Source: Bacteroidales bacterium 6E (GTDB taxonomy: Bacteria > Bacteroidota > Bacteroidia > Bacteroidales > Prolixibacteraceae). Taken from it: DNA of 64,000 nucleotides. How positions within the stretch are numbered: the stretch's first letter is position 1; every line of letters begins with the position of its first letter. A model generated the notes under the pieces. The model was not told the origin of the DNA, searched no databases, and saw only the letters and a list, made by a program, of their open reading frames with translations. The position numbers and the translations under genes were made by a program. The DNA lies in the NCBI GenBank assembly GCA_001270045.2, contig DF970689.1, positions 403,148 to 467,147 of the forward strand, written 5' to 3'. This document shows, piece after piece, positions 12,141 to 23,327 of the stretch.

Positions 12141-12178
12141 TAAAAAAGTCTGTTCCGAATCCGGAGCAGCCTTTTTTA
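12141..12178 (+). terminator. Terminator after the AraC gene (copy 2 of the duplicated element)
   Basis: AAAAAAG-t-CTG...CAG-C-CTTTTTT hairpin with the same inner GTTCCGAATCCGGAGCA sequence as the terminator after katG. Similarity covers about 80 bp (12097-12180 against 3566-3647). Confidence 0.75.
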
Positions 12179-12211
12179 TGGGATTATAAGGGGCGACTCC
12201 GTCGCCTGCCT

Positions 12212-12502
12212 TTAAACCAGCATATCCCCCAGATCACTGACCCCTAAGGTGAAGAAGAACAAGATGATTGCCAGGAGAATTTTCAGGATATCGGGAATCG
12301 AATGGCCTGTATGCCTGTTCAGAAATGCATTGGTAAAAGGGAAGTAAATCAGGGAGATCAGCAGATATGCCACCCCGGGAACCATATGCACCAGTATCAT
12401 GTTCAGGATGCCAGTGATGACCAGCATGATCCCGAAAAGGGAACTTACCATAACGGCAAATCCCGAAGCTTTCCGTTTGAGATTTTGTTTCAGTTCTTCC
12501 AT
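12212..12502 (-). CDS. Small membrane protein (paralogue of the next gene)
   Basis: About 96 aa from the ATG at 12502 (MEELKQNLKRKASGF). Three hydrophobic helices are predicted (around VMVSSLFGIMLVITGILNMI, VAYLLISLIYFPFT, ILKILLAIILFFFTLGV). It shares the order of elements with its neighbour at 12578: a P-F/P-N-x-F segment, a TG-x-x-IP-x-x-LK-x-LL helix start and an LGV-x-x-L end. No family is recognised; inner-membrane location is likely. Confidence 0.65.
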   Translation of the reverse strand: MEELKQNLKRKASGFAVMVSSLFGIMLVITGILNMILVHMVPGVAYLLISLIYFPFTNAFLNRHTGHSIPDILKILLAIILFFFTLGVSDLGDMLV

Positions 12503-12577
12503 ACGGATACTTATCAAAATGAACGTGTTAAACTGGAGCCTCCTCCAGGTATTTCCCGCAACCATGACATACAGGCG

Positions 12578-12868
12578 TTAGTTAAGGTTTTCCAGCATCA
12601 TGCCTATTTTGTCTGGCAGCTCTCCCACCCCGAGTGCGGCCCACAGGATAAATGCACCCAGCAGCACCTTCAGGTATACGGGTATCTTCCAGCCTGTCAT
12701 GTTGGTAAAGACTTTGTTTACCGGCGGCATGAATGCCATCGACGCCAACACGATAAATATCCCGAATCCGGGATCGTTGCCCCAGAATACATTGATCAGC
12801 CCGATCACGAAAAAGATGACCCCAAAGGTCCATCCGAGCAACTCGCCTATCACATTTCTGTTTTCCAT
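12578..12868 (-). CDS. Small membrane protein (tandem paralogue)
   Basis: About 96 aa from the ATG at 12868 (MENRNVIGELLGWTFGV); a TTG at 12880 is a weaker option. Three hydrophobic helices. Its C-terminal TGWKIPVYLKVLLGAFIL...LGVGELPDKIG aligns with TGHSIPDILKILLAIILF...LGVSDLGDM of the adjacent gene, which suggests tandem duplication. The genes are 75 nt apart on the same strand. Function unknown. Confidence 0.65.
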   Translation of the reverse strand: MENRNVIGELLGWTFGVIFFVIGLINVFWGNDPGFGIFIVLASMAFMPPVNKVFTNMTGWKIPVYLKVLLGAFILWAALGVGELPDKIGMMLENLN

Positions 12869-13190
12869 TTTTTGATCCAATTTTATCGTTTAACAAATTT
12901 CCCAGCTTCTGTAATCATTGTTTCCGGTGCACCTGGAATCCTGGTTTCAGACTGTTTACTTTGCAAATATAATAATACTTTGTAATTCAAAGTTCTTTTA
13001 TAATAATATTTTCATGATACTTTTTGAAATGACAATATTCGACTGATAGTCTTCACATTTCAATCCATGATCATTGAATCAACATATAATGATCCTGGGA
13101 AAAAGGAAGAGAAATATGTACATCCCTACATGGTTACGGGCGATTCCGAAAACCCAATGATTGATGATGGATACAGGCTGCCTTGCTTAA
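12869..13190. other. Intergenic region with no confident gene
   Basis: AT-rich stretch between the membrane-protein pair and the 3' end of uvrB. A 46-codon frame (13067-13207) overlaps the uvrB stop and is not supported by anything else. No RNA gene recognised. Confidence 0.4.
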
Positions 13191-15212
13191 CTATTGTTTT
13201 GTCTTGAGGATCTCCTGCAGGCGGTACATCTCGTCGCGCAGACGGGCTGCCTCGATGAAGTCGAGTTCCTTGGCCGCGGCCTGCATCTGTTTCTTGGTGG
13301 CCGCAATGGCTTTTTCGAGGGCGGCTGGGGTCATCATCTGCACCACCGGGTCGGCGGCCACGTCCATATGGTCGGCACCTCCTGCATAAGCCCTGGCATC
13401 GGCTTTGCCCGAGCGGTACTCGTAGCCAATGATCTCGCGGGTCGGCTTCACGATCTGGGTTGGCGTGATGCCATTCTCCTCGTTGTATTTCAGCTGTTTC
13501 TCCCTGCGGTAGTTCGTGGCGTCGATGGTCCGCTTCATCGAATCGGTGATCTTGTCGGCATACATGATCACCCGGCCGTTGAGGTTTCGGGCGGCACGTC
13601 CTGCCGTCTGTGTCAGCGACCGTTCCGAGCGCAGGAAACCCTCCTTGTCGGCATCCAGGATGGCCACCAGCGACACCTCCGGAAGGTCGAGCCCTTCCCT
13701 CAGCAGGTTGATCCCCACCAGCACGTCAAAAGTGCCCTGCCTGAGCTGTTCCATGATCTCCACCCTTTCGAGCGTATCGACATCGGAATGGATGTAACGG
13801 GTTTTCACGCCCATATCCACCAGGTAGCGGCTCAGCTCCTCGGCCATCCTTTTGGTAAGGGTGGTGACCAGCGTACGTTCATTCTTTTCGATGCGGAGGC
13901 TGATCTCGTGCATAAGGTCGTCAATCTGGTTCACGCTTGGCCTGACCTCAATTACGGGATCAAGCAGTCCGGTCGGGCGGATCAGCTGTTCCACCACCAC
14001 GCCTTCGCAGCGTGCCAGCTCATAGTCGGCCGGTGTGGCACTCACATACACGATCTGGTTGAAGATGTTCTCGAACTCCTCGAACCGTAAGGGACGGTTG
14101 TCGATGGCTGCAGGCAACCGGAAACCGAAATCCACCAGCGTCACCTTCCTCGACCTGTCGCCGCCATACATCGCCCTGATCTGCGGAAGGGTCACGTGGC
14201 TCTCGTCTATGATGGTCAGGAAATCATCCGGGAAATAATCGAGCAGGCAGAAGGGACGGGTGCCGGGCTGCCTTCCGTCGAAATAGCGTGAGTAGTTCTC
14301 GATGCCCGGACAGTATCCCAGTTCACGCATCATCTCCAGGTCGTATTCGACACGTTCCTGGATGCGTTTGGCCTCCAGGGGCTTCCCCTGGCTCTCGAAG
14401 AAGTCGATCTGCGCCACCAGGTCGTCCTGTATCTGCCGTATGGCACCATTCAGCCGCTCCTTGGTGGTTACGAAGATGTTGGCAGGGTAAATGACGGTCG
14501 ACTCCATCTTTTCGATCGTGTGGCCGCTTACGGGGTCAAAGGTCGACAGCTCTTCGACCTCCTCGCCCCAGAATACGATGCGCACCGCGATATCGGCATA
14601 GGCGGGATAGACATCCACGGTATCGCCCTTCACCCTGAAATTTCCACGTTGGAAATCGACCTCGGTACGCGAATACATGGCATCCACCAACTGCCGGAGC
14701 AGTGTGTTTCGCGGGATCTCCATCCCCACCTTCAGCTGGGTGACGTTCGCGTGGAAGTCCTCGGGATTTCCGATACCGTAGAGGCACGACACCGAAGAGA
14801 CCACGATCACGTCGCGGCGGCCCGACAGCAATGCCGAGGTGGCCGAGAGGCGGAGTTTCTCGATGTCCTGGTTAATCGAAAGGTCTTTCTCGATATAGGT
14901 GTTGGTGGTGGGAATATAGGCCTCGGGCTGGTAATAATCATAGTACGACACGAAATACTCCACCGCGTTATCCGGGAAAAACTGTTTCATTTCCCCGTAA
15001 AGCTGGGCTGCCAGGGTCTTGTTATGGCTCAGTATCAGGGTGGGTCGCTGCACGGTGGCGACCACATTGGCCATGGTGAACGTCTTTCCCGAACCGGTCA
15101 CCCCCAATAGCGTCTGGAACTTATCGCCGTTGTAAAGGCCTTCCGACAGCTGTCTGATGGCCTCGGGCTGGTCACCCGTGGGCTGGTAATCGGAAACAAT
15201 CCTGAATTCCAT
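13191..15212 (-). CDS. uvrB: Excinuclease ABC subunit B (UvrB)
   Basis: DNA-damage recognition helicase of nucleotide excision repair, acting with UvrA and UvrC. 673 aa, normal length. Walker A GVTGSGKT (37-44), damage-probing beta-hairpin region (YYDYYQPEAYIPTTNTYIEK), DESH box, the YVSATPADYELAR motif, the helicase motif QTAGRAARN, and a C-terminal UVR domain (ELDFIEAARLRDEMYRLQ) that contacts UvrC. The ATG at 15212 gives the canonical N-terminus (FRIVSDYQPTGDQPEAI). Single gene facing left. Confidence 0.98.
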   Translation of the reverse strand: MEFRIVSDYQPTGDQPEAIRQLSEGLYNGDKFQTLLGVTGSGKTFTMANVVATVQRPTLILSHNKTLAAQLYGEMKQFFPDNAVEYFVSYYDYYQPEAYIPTTNTYIEKDLSINQDIEKLRLSATSALLSGRRDVIVVSSVSCLYGIGNPEDFHANVTQLKVGMEIPRNTLLRQLVDAMYSRTEVDFQRGNFRVKGDTVDVYPAYADIAVRIVFWGEEVEELSTFDPVSGHTIEKMESTVIYPANIFVTTKERLNGAIRQIQDDLVAQIDFFESQGKPLEAKRIQERVEYDLEMMRELGYCPGIENYSRYFDGRQPGTRPFCLLDYFPDDFLTIIDESHVTLPQIRAMYGGDRSRKVTLVDFGFRLPAAIDNRPLRFEEFENIFNQIVYVSATPADYELARCEGVVVEQLIRPTGLLDPVIEVRPSVNQIDDLMHEISLRIEKNERTLVTTLTKRMAEELSRYLVDMGVKTRYIHSDVDTLERVEIMEQLRQGTFDVLVGINLLREGLDLPEVSLVAILDADKEGFLRSERSLTQTAGRAARNLNGRVIMYADKITDSMKRTIDATNYRREKQLKYNEENGITPTQIVKPTREIIGYEYRSGKADARAYAGGADHMDVAADPVVQMMTPAALEKAIAATKKQMQAAAKELDFIEAARLRDEMYRLQEILKTKQ

Positions 15213-15299
15213 ATTCTGTGATATTCAATATTTATTCTTACACCAACCGGCACTCTCCCGGATTCCCGGCAATCGCCTTTCCGGCCGAAGATGCGATCG

Positions 15300-15902
15300 T
15301 CAGCGCCCGATGGTCACCTCGTAATATTCGGTCACGTCGGTCACAAACATCCCGGCAGTCCGTGCTGCCTGGATCCCCAGTTTGCCGTCTTCGAACACAT
15401 GGCACAATTCCGGCTTAACCCCCATGAGCTCCGCGCATCGCAGGAAAGTCTCGGGGTGCGGCTTATGGTGCGTAACCTCCTCTGACGAGACCAGGATCGG
15501 GATGACCTTGTCGAGCCCGACAATTTCCATGGTTTTCCATGCCAGCCGGTGATATCCACCCGTGCCAACGGCCATGGGAAGCTTTCCCCGGTACTGCCGG
15601 ATAACATCCATCACCGGGTCGATGGGCCTGATCAGGTGCATCATCTTTTCGTACTGCGCCTCCTTGTAATGGCCCATTTCGTGGGCATCCAGGTTCAGGC
15701 CGTAAATCTCGTTGATCTTCTCGAAGGTCCCGACAGCCGGTATACCAGCCAGTGTATCGAATACCTCGGGCGTGAAATCGACCCCGTATTCCTTCAGGAT
15801 ATCGCGGTAAGCGATGAAATGGACAGGCATGGTATCGGCAATGGTGCCGTCGAGGTCAAAAATCAGCCCCCTGGCTTCGGGATGTACCGTAATTGTTTTC
15901 AA
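15300..15902 (-). CDS. HAD-superfamily hydrolase (beta-phosphoglucomutase-like phosphatase)
   Basis: About 200 aa. HAD motif I is FDLDGTIADT; the cap has MPVHFIAYRDIL, motif II is in GTGGYHR, motif III Lys is in THHKPHPETFLRCAELM and motif IV is in VFEDGKLGIQAA. This is the PGM-like subclass that acts on sugar phosphates or similar. I chose the TTG at 15902 because a good -7 box (TATTTTTG, 15933-15940) lies just upstream; the longer frame to a TTG at 15977 would begin before that promoter. There is no ATG ahead of the catalytic motif. Confidence 0.88.
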   Translation of the reverse strand: MKTITVHPEARGLIFDLDGTIADTMPVHFIAYRDILKEYGVDFTPEVFDTLAGIPAVGTFEKINEIYGLNLDAHEMGHYKEAQYEKMMHLIRPIDPVMDVIRQYRGKLPMAVGTGGYHRLAWKTMEIVGLDKVIPILVSSEEVTHHKPHPETFLRCAELMGVKPELCHVFEDGKLGIQAARTAGMFVTDVTEYYEVTIGR

Positions 15903-15932
15903 AATATTCTGTTTTCTTAATAAATAAGGAGC

Positions 15933-15940
15933 CAAAAATA
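15933..15940 (-). promoter_or_regulatory. Promoter of the HAD hydrolase gene
   Basis: TATTTTTG on the minus strand fits TAnnTTTG. The inferred start near 15926 leaves a leader of about 25 nt before the TTG start at 15902. Confidence 0.45.
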
Positions 15941-16276
15941 CAAAGAAGATGGCATCTTTAGTAAAGACGTGCTTCAAAAGTCCCTGACGCAGACAATTTC
16001 TTCATGATTCCCCGTTCCTCTTTTCCAAAGCAATGATCCATGTATGTCTGGTCCTGGTATCACACCGGTCCCGACTGACTCCATACAGTCAGCGTATAAT
16101 TTTCATATATCCGGAGTTGTCATATTGTGAAAGTAAGGATATTACATGCAGAATATATGGAAACGGTCAAAAGTTGTCCGGAACCGATCAGTGATGTAAA
16201 ATGGATTACGGAGCATATATAAAAGGTGATGGATAAAAAATTATAATCAGTCTTGCGCTTCAGACCCATCTTTTTG
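15941..16276. other. Divergent intergenic region, no gene seen
   Basis: AT-rich sequence with no convincing frame. It holds the promoters of the flanking divergent genes; nothing else recognised. Confidence 0.4.
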
Positions 16277-16284
16277 CACCTTTG
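16277..16284 (+). promoter_or_regulatory. Promoter of the four-helix membrane protein
   Basis: CACCTTTG differs from the -7 consensus TAnnTTTG by one base and has a TTG about 21 nt upstream. The predicted start near 16291 lies after the upstream TTG codon at 16282 and therefore supports the ATG at 16306 as gene start. Confidence 0.4.
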
Positions 16285-16305
16285 CATAAACTTAAATATC
16301 CCGAC

Positions 16306-16725
16306 ATGATCAGCAATTTCACGATCCTATCGATACCCCAATGGGCCGTCTTCGTCGCGGTCACCGTCATCATTTACGGCTGGACCGAAGGCAAACGGGC
16401 CTTCACACAAATCGGGACGGTCCTTCTCGTCCTGCTGGGAATCTTTGCGGCGTGGGTGATCTACACCGGCCTCCTGGTGCCCGAAAGCCTCTTCGACACC
16501 ACCGAGGCGCTCGACGGGGAGGAGCTGTTCAATCCCGATGAAATCCCCATGGAGGGAAGATTGCTGCCCGTGTACTGGGGATTTGTGCTCAACGGGGCAA
16601 TTGCCCTCGCTGCCTTTATCACCGGCACAAAGGACGGAAAGGCCTCCAAAACGCTCAGGATCATCGCCATCGTCTTTTCGCTCTTTCTCTTCTTTGCCAT
16701 GATCGGAATTTCGCGCAGCGTCTGA
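16306..16725 (+). CDS. Hypothetical four-helix membrane protein
   Basis: About 139 aa from the ATG at 16306. Four hydrophobic segments: PQWAVFVAVTVIIYGW, IGTVLLVLLGIFAAWVIYTG, VYWGFVLNGAIALAAFITG and LRIIAIVFSLFLFFAMIG, with an acidic loop (EALDGEELFNPDEIP) between the second and third. No enzyme motif is visible and I do not recognise a named family. It lies 118 nt upstream of the acyl-CoA synthetase gene on the same strand. Confidence 0.7.
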   Translation: MISNFTILSIPQWAVFVAVTVIIYGWTEGKRAFTQIGTVLLVLLGIFAAWVIYTGLLVPESLFDTTEALDGEELFNPDEIPMEGRLLPVYWGFVLNGAIALAAFITGTKDGKASKTLRIIAIVFSLFLFFAMIGISRSV

Positions 16726-16843
16726 TCCCGATCACGCCCCAACTGTCATTTTATATTTTTTTAGCGCTTTTTTGCGTTGATTCTTAATCTTTTTGGGCCA
16801 TACGATTGTTAATTGTTGGTTAAACCAGTAATTTCAAGAAAGT

Positions 16844-18757
<1,914 letters not shown>

Positions 18758-18782
18758 CATTTTATAACATACAATATATCAG

Positions 18783-18820
18783 GGCCGAAGCTAATCCGCA
18801 GCTTCGGCCTTGTTATTTTT
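18783..18820 (+). terminator. Rho-independent terminator after acs
   Basis: Perfect 10-bp stem GGCCGAAGCT / AGCTTCGGCC with a 7-nt loop, then a T-rich tail. Confidence 0.9.
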
Positions 18821-18875
18821 AGTTCAACAAAGCCGTTTCGGTGTCCGCCAATAAAGACCAGTCAATCCTTTTTTG

Positions 18876-18883
18876 TAACTTTG
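18876..18883 (+). promoter_or_regulatory. Promoter of the large PEPCK-like gene
   Basis: TAACTTTG is an exact -7 match. Transcription would begin near 18890, which fits the ATG at 18907 and rules against a GTG at 18841. Confidence 0.55.
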
Positions 18884-18906
18884 GAATAATTCAAAATTAT
18901 AGGAAT

Positions 18907-21900
18907 ATGGATTTAAAGAAATCGTTTGGTTTTAGTAAATCCGGGACTAACGAGATACCCCGGCCCAAAAGAGTCATCGAATACATCAACCTCAAACTGG
19001 CAGCCATGGGGCAACCCTGGTACAACTCCCCCTCCAGGATGGAGTTCCTTGAGCTGGCCAACGACCTCATCAAAAACCACAGGGAAAAGAACAGGCTGCT
19101 CTCGGCCTATCTGTGTCCCGCCGACCAGCGGATCCAGAACTTCATCGACCAGTACCTGACCGAATACAGGGAGTCGCTGCATCCCCGTCTCCCCTCCTCC
19201 ACATTTATCGCCGACAGCCACGGCATCACCCGCACACTGGCGTTGCCGCCCGACAGCGACGAGTTTGTTTCTGACATCGTCAGCTCTTACCGGTTGCGCC
19301 AGGGGATCCTCAACAATCCCAAGTACGACCGTCGCACCACCCAGGGCGTGTTCCATGTCGCCGAAGGCGGATTGCCCATTCCCGACGACAAGAAATCGGT
19401 ACCGAAGCTTACCTTCGGACACCTGCTCAACCTGGCCCTGCACCCACCAAAGGAACTGATGCAGCTCCCCTTCACGTCAACCCAGCCCGAAAAGGCCGAG
19501 GTCTTCGTGTCGGTCCTGCTTAAACCAGTGGTCAGTCCGGAGGTACCGGGTATCAGTCCGGAGAAACGCATGGAGATCCGGTTCTTCGCCCCCGGAAACC
19601 TGGTGAGCAACCTCGACTTCGTGGAGTCGATCTTCGGCAATGCGGGTGACCCCTACCTGCCCGAGAACGATTCGGCACTCGACATCGAAGGCTGGACAGG
19701 CCACACCGGATGCGTCATCCTGGCCCCGCACCTGATCTTCGTGAAGAAGAAAGACGTTGGGCTTCCGCACATCAGCGAAGCCACCGACCGCCAGAAGCGC
19801 GACGGCATGTGCTGGCAGGACGAGAACGAATTGTACAACGAAGGCAAGGCTTTCAAAATCACGGCACGCACCGAGGAGGGCGTCATTGTCACGGTCATCG
19901 CCGACAACTATTACGGCTACTCCAAGAAGGAAGTGAAGACCCAGATCAGCTACGCCGCCAACCTGATGGGGAACGTCGAGGAAGAACACGCCGGAGGTGC
20001 CATCGCCTTCCCGTCGTACAACCTTGGCGACGAGTTCTCCGACCGCAACCTGTTCCTGCAGAACGGCCAAACCTTCGACGAGATGGTGGCTGCCTACGGC
20101 GAATTCATGGAAGTGCATCCCGACGGATATGCTGTCGACAAAAATTATGACACCATCATCTACGTGCCTGAAAACGCCACCTTCAGCATGCGTGAGCAAA
20201 AGGTCATCTGGACCCGCGGCAAGAAGGAAATGTCCATCCGCCTCAACCCGAAATGTGTCTATATACAGCCTTCGGGCGTGAAGCTGAGAATGGAAAAGAA
20301 CCCTTATGTGCCGTCCTGGAGAATCATCGGGACCGTAGCCGAGGGCACCTTCTGCCATAAGCCCTGCACCGTATCGGGAGGCGGTAAGTCCGAGATCTCC
20401 AAGTCGATAAACGATGCCATCCTCTATGGCCCCTTCTTTACCGCCGACTACGAAAACGACATGAAGAAGGTCGATGAAATCATCAACAAGGACTACTCGG
20501 GCGCATACCTGCCTCACGTGGTCACCGACCGCGACCGCCCGATCCTCAGCCCGAAAAGATCCCTGGGGTCTGTCATCAAGCTGCTGACCCCCTCCCCGTC
20601 GCGCTACGTGCCCAAATACAACGCGTGGCTCGAGTCGATCCCCCATTACATCAAGGGACTGGTTTACATCGTCAAGCGCTTCTACAAGCCCGAATGGGGA
20701 AATAACTGGAAGAATTACTTCTCGGTCGACATTATTGACGGGAAGTTCGGAAACGAGCTGAAATTCAACAACCGGAAACTGGTGGCCAGCTACCTGCGTG
20801 TCGGTCTGACCAACGACGGGGCATGGCGTACCTTCAAGCTGCGCCAGGACTACATCGCGGCCGACAAGCTGCAGAAAGAGGACGACATCACGGCATCCAT
20901 CGTGGTGCCTTCACGTGTGCTCGAAAACCTGCCTGCCGACCTGAAGAACCCGGCGGTGAAGATCACCCACAACTGCGAATACCGTTTCTTCCAGCGGCCC
21001 GACGAAGCCATCAACAGGGGGTACGACAAGCAGGCTGAGGCCGACCTGTCGACACCCAACACCTTTATATCCAACTTCCAGCCACTGACCGTGGAAGATG
21101 CCCAAAGCATCATGGAAGATGCCATCGAGTACGACAAGTTCACGGCGCCCATGAAGGAGCTGATCGGCGAGGTGGCACAGAACGACAGCTGCAAGTACTT
21201 TGTCTCGTCGGCCCACCCGAGAATCTATGAAGGGAAGCCCTCGAAAAACATGCGTTACCTGCAGAACCGTCCCGACCTGGTCAAGCACCGCGACAAATAC
21301 ATTGCCGAGGTGGGCACCCGCCTCTTCCGGAAGATCCCGATGGACAAGCCCGTGTTCATGCCCGTGAATTCGGTACTGGCCGGCCGTCGCAACAACCCGC
21401 CCGAACCGGGGGTCCGTCCTCTGGCCGTGTACAACCCCATCCACTACCAGGAGCTCCCCGAGCTGTTCATGGACTTTGTGTGCAGCCTCACCGGAAAGTC
21501 GCCCTCCACCACGGGAGCCGGTTCCGAGGGAGCCCTCACCAAGGGGCCGTTCAATGCGCTGAGCCCGGTCACCGACCTCAACAATGCGCTCGTCTCGTTC
21601 ATTTTGACGGGCTATAACGGCTTTACCACCGCGGCCGGGTATGTGGGGCCCAAATACAGGGTCGACCACGACATCAGCCTCCTGGTTCCCGAAATCTGGA
21701 GCCGTCTCAAGGCCGACGAAACAGACCCCGCTTTCATGGTCAAGTACGGCTTCCTCGAGAAACTCGAAGACTTTGAGCACAAGAAGAAGAAAGTGCTGGC
21801 CTCCCGGTTGGGATACCGCATCACGGCCAAGTTCGCGCGCACCTTCCTGGGCCGCGTGTTCGAGAATCCCGATGCCGTGTTCAACGAGGAGATGCTGAAG

Positions 21901-22356
21901 CCCGAGGTCCAGAGCATGGACGTCTTCGTCGACGGGGTCAACAACATCGTGGAAGCCCAGCAATGGGTGGCCGAGAGCTACTTCAGGGACGGCAGCGTCG
22001 AAGGTGCCATCCCGCCGCTGAAGGCACTGCTGCACATCATGGCTTACGGACATTACAACGGCAAGGGCGTGGACGATCCCGAAATCAGGGGACTGTTCTC
22101 GAGGGAAGCCATGTTGCAGAGCGACTGGTACCGCGACCGCCTGCTGAACAAGCAGCTGAGCGACATCGCCCTGTGGCAGAAGCATGTCCGCTACCTGCGC
22201 AGCCGCCTCGAAAAGGCCGACCACCTCGAACCCGACGAGATCCGCTCGCTGAACGAGAAATCGAGGCTCGCCGACGAACGCCTCAAGTACCTCAAGTCGA
22301 CCGACTATCTGAAATCCCTCGAAGGGTATATCGGGCTGGACCGGTTTGTGAAATAA
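18907..22356 (+). CDS. Probable PPi-type phosphoenolpyruvate carboxykinase
   Basis: 1,149 aa from the ATG at 18907. The size (~130 kDa) and motifs such as YDRRTTQGVFHVAEGG, AFPSYNLGDEF, CTVSGGGKSEISKSI, GSEGALTKGPFNAL and TGYNGFTTAAGYVGP match my recollection of the very large PPi-dependent PEP carboxykinases of Propionibacterium and Entamoeba, which interconvert oxaloacetate plus PPi with PEP, CO2 and Pi. I could not check this against a database. No signal peptide or membrane segment, so cytosolic. It directly follows acs, and the pair may serve acetate and C3/C4 metabolism. A promoter and a preceding terminator make it a separate unit. An alternative is an uncharacterised family. Confidence 0.6.
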   Translation: MDLKKSFGFSKSGTNEIPRPKRVIEYINLKLAAMGQPWYNSPSRMEFLELANDLIKNHREKNRLLSAYLCPADQRIQNFIDQYLTEYRESLHPRLPSSTFIADSHGITRTLALPPDSDEFVSDIVSSYRLRQGILNNPKYDRRTTQGVFHVAEGGLPIPDDKKSVPKLTFGHLLNLALHPPKELMQLPFTSTQPEKAEVFVSVLLKPVVSPEVPGISPEKRMEIRFFAPGNLVSNLDFVESIFGNAGDPYLPENDSALDIEGWTGHTGCVILAPHLIFVKKKDVGLPHISEATDRQKRDGMCWQDENELYNEGKAFKITARTEEGVIVTVIADNYYGYSKKEVKTQISYAANLMGNVEEEHAGGAIAFPSYNLGDEFSDRNLFLQNGQTFDEMVAAYGEFMEVHPDGYAVDKNYDTIIYVPENATFSMREQKVIWTRGKKEMSIRLNPKCVYIQPSGVKLRMEKNPYVPSWRIIGTVAEGTFCHKPCTVSGGGKSEISKSINDAILYGPFFTADYENDMKKVDEIINKDYSGAYLPHVVTDRDRPILSPKRSLGSVIKLLTPSPSRYVPKYNAWLESIPHYIKGLVYIVKRFYKPEWGNNWKNYFSVDIIDGKFGNELKFNNRKLVASYLRVGLTNDGAWRTFKLRQDYIAADKLQKEDDITASIVVPSRVLENLPADLKNPAVKITHNCEYRFFQRPDEAINRGYDKQAEADLSTPNTFISNFQPLTVEDAQSIMEDAIEYDKFTAPMKELIGEVAQNDSCKYFVSSAHPRIYEGKPSKNMRYLQNRPDLVKHRDKYIAEVGTRLFRKIPMDKPVFMPVNSVLAGRRNNPPEPGVRPLAVYNPIHYQELPELFMDFVCSLTGKSPSTTGAGSEGALTKGPFNALSPVTDLNNALVSFILTGYNGFTTAAGYVGPKYRVDHDISLLVPEIWSRLKADETDPAFMVKYGFLEKLEDFEHKKKKVLASRLGYRITAKFARTFLGRVFENPDAVFNEEMLKPEVQSMDVFVDGVNNIVEAQQWVAESYFRDGSVEGAIPPLKALLHIMAYGHYNGKGVDDPEIRGLFSREAMLQSDWYRDRLLNKQLSDIALWQKHVRYLRSRLEKADHLEPDEIRSLNEKSRLADERLKYLKSTDYLKSLEGYIGLDRFVK

Positions 22357-22364
22357 ATTTTAAA

Positions 22365-22445
22365 GGATGACATCCTTTACGTGAAGGAATGCAGCGAAAA
22401 AGGATGTCATCCTCTCACAGCGAAAAGGGCATGCCTTTTTTTTCT
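22365..22445. repeat. GATGACATC dyad repeats after the PEPCK-like gene
   Basis: A palindrome AAAGGATG-A-CATCCTTT (22362-22378 region) is followed by AAAAGGATGTCATCCTC and a poly-T run, so it may also terminate transcription. These are members of the family that recurs at 23150, 26855, 28644, 30610 and 34668. Confidence 0.7.
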
Positions 22446-22499
22446 TTTTTTTTGGGGGATGGGGATAGTATGTGCGCGATAAATCGCGCAGCCACAATT

Positions 22500-23140
22500 C
22501 CCTTTCCAGTTTATGATTGTGAACCCCATTGGGGGTGATATGATTGTAACACATCATCGTATGGAACCCTGAGAATCCCGTAGGGATGGCACATCTGTAA
22601 CATCATCGCAAGGTACCCGAAATTCCGGACGCCCCGATAGACATCGAGGGCGAGCGGAAGGCACATCTGTAACACATCACCATAAGGCCTCCCTGAGAAT
22701 CCCGAAGGGATGGCACATCTGTAACATCATCGCAAGGAACCATTGAGAATCCCGTAGGGGTGACACGATTGCAACACATCATCCCAAGGAACATGAAGAA
22801 TCCTGTAGGGATGACATGATGATATCATCGTAAGGAACCATTGAGAATCCCGTAGGGATGACACGATTGTAACACATCATCCCAAGGAACATGAAGAATC
22901 CCGTAGGGATGACATGATGATATCATCGCAAGGAACCATTGAGAATCCCGAAGGGATGGCACATCTGTAACATCATCGCAAGGAACCATTGAGAATCCCG
23001 TAGGGGTGACACGATTGCAACACATCATCCCAAGGAACATGAAGAATCCTGTAGGGATGACATGATGATATCATCGTAAGGAACCATTGAGAATCCCGTA
23101 GGGATGACAGGATTGTAACAAATCACCGTAAGGAACCCCA
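22500..23140. repeat. Tandem array of AATCCCGTAGGGATG units
   Basis: About eleven units of 45-55 bp, each with a small hairpin ATCCC-gta-GGGAT followed by a GATGA...TCATC dyad and AAGGAACC. Units alternate between subtypes (CATCTGTAACATCATCG, CACGATTGCAACACATC, CATGATGATATCATCG), and a composite block around 22692-22840 is repeated at 22940-23085. The frames that cross it are repeat-coded artefacts. The same family occurs at 33985-34375. Confidence 0.85.
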
Positions 23141-23149
23141 CCCCACCAC

Positions 23150-23275
23150 GCGTGAGGATGACATCTTTTCCGTTGAGGACCTCTACGAAAAAGATGTCAT
23201 CCTCTTCCGGAGAGATCCTCAACGAGAAGATGTCATCCTCTCGCAACGAAAAGATGCCATACTCTGGCAAGGTAT
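23150..23275. repeat. GATGACATCTTTT dyad repeat cluster
   Basis: Four inverted or tandem copies of the GATGACATC / GATGTCATC word separated by AACGAGAA-type spacers. Confidence 0.75.
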
Positions 23276-23327
23276 TGACTCCCAATTCAGATTGTTGTAC
23301 ATTGTTGAAAATTTAAGCCAAGTCAAC

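Noticed and set aside
13067..13207. 46-codon frame overlapping the uvrB stop
   Set aside because: No promoter, no recognisable sequence, and it overlaps a certain gene.
19477..22224. Two long minus-strand frames (389 and 437 codons) inside the PEPCK-like gene
   Set aside because: Shadows of a GC-rich gene; low-complexity His/Val/Gln-rich text with no family motif.
22603..23285. Repeated minus-strand frames with text such as MFLGMMCCNRVTPTG
   Set aside because: They are translations of the tandem repeat array, not genes.
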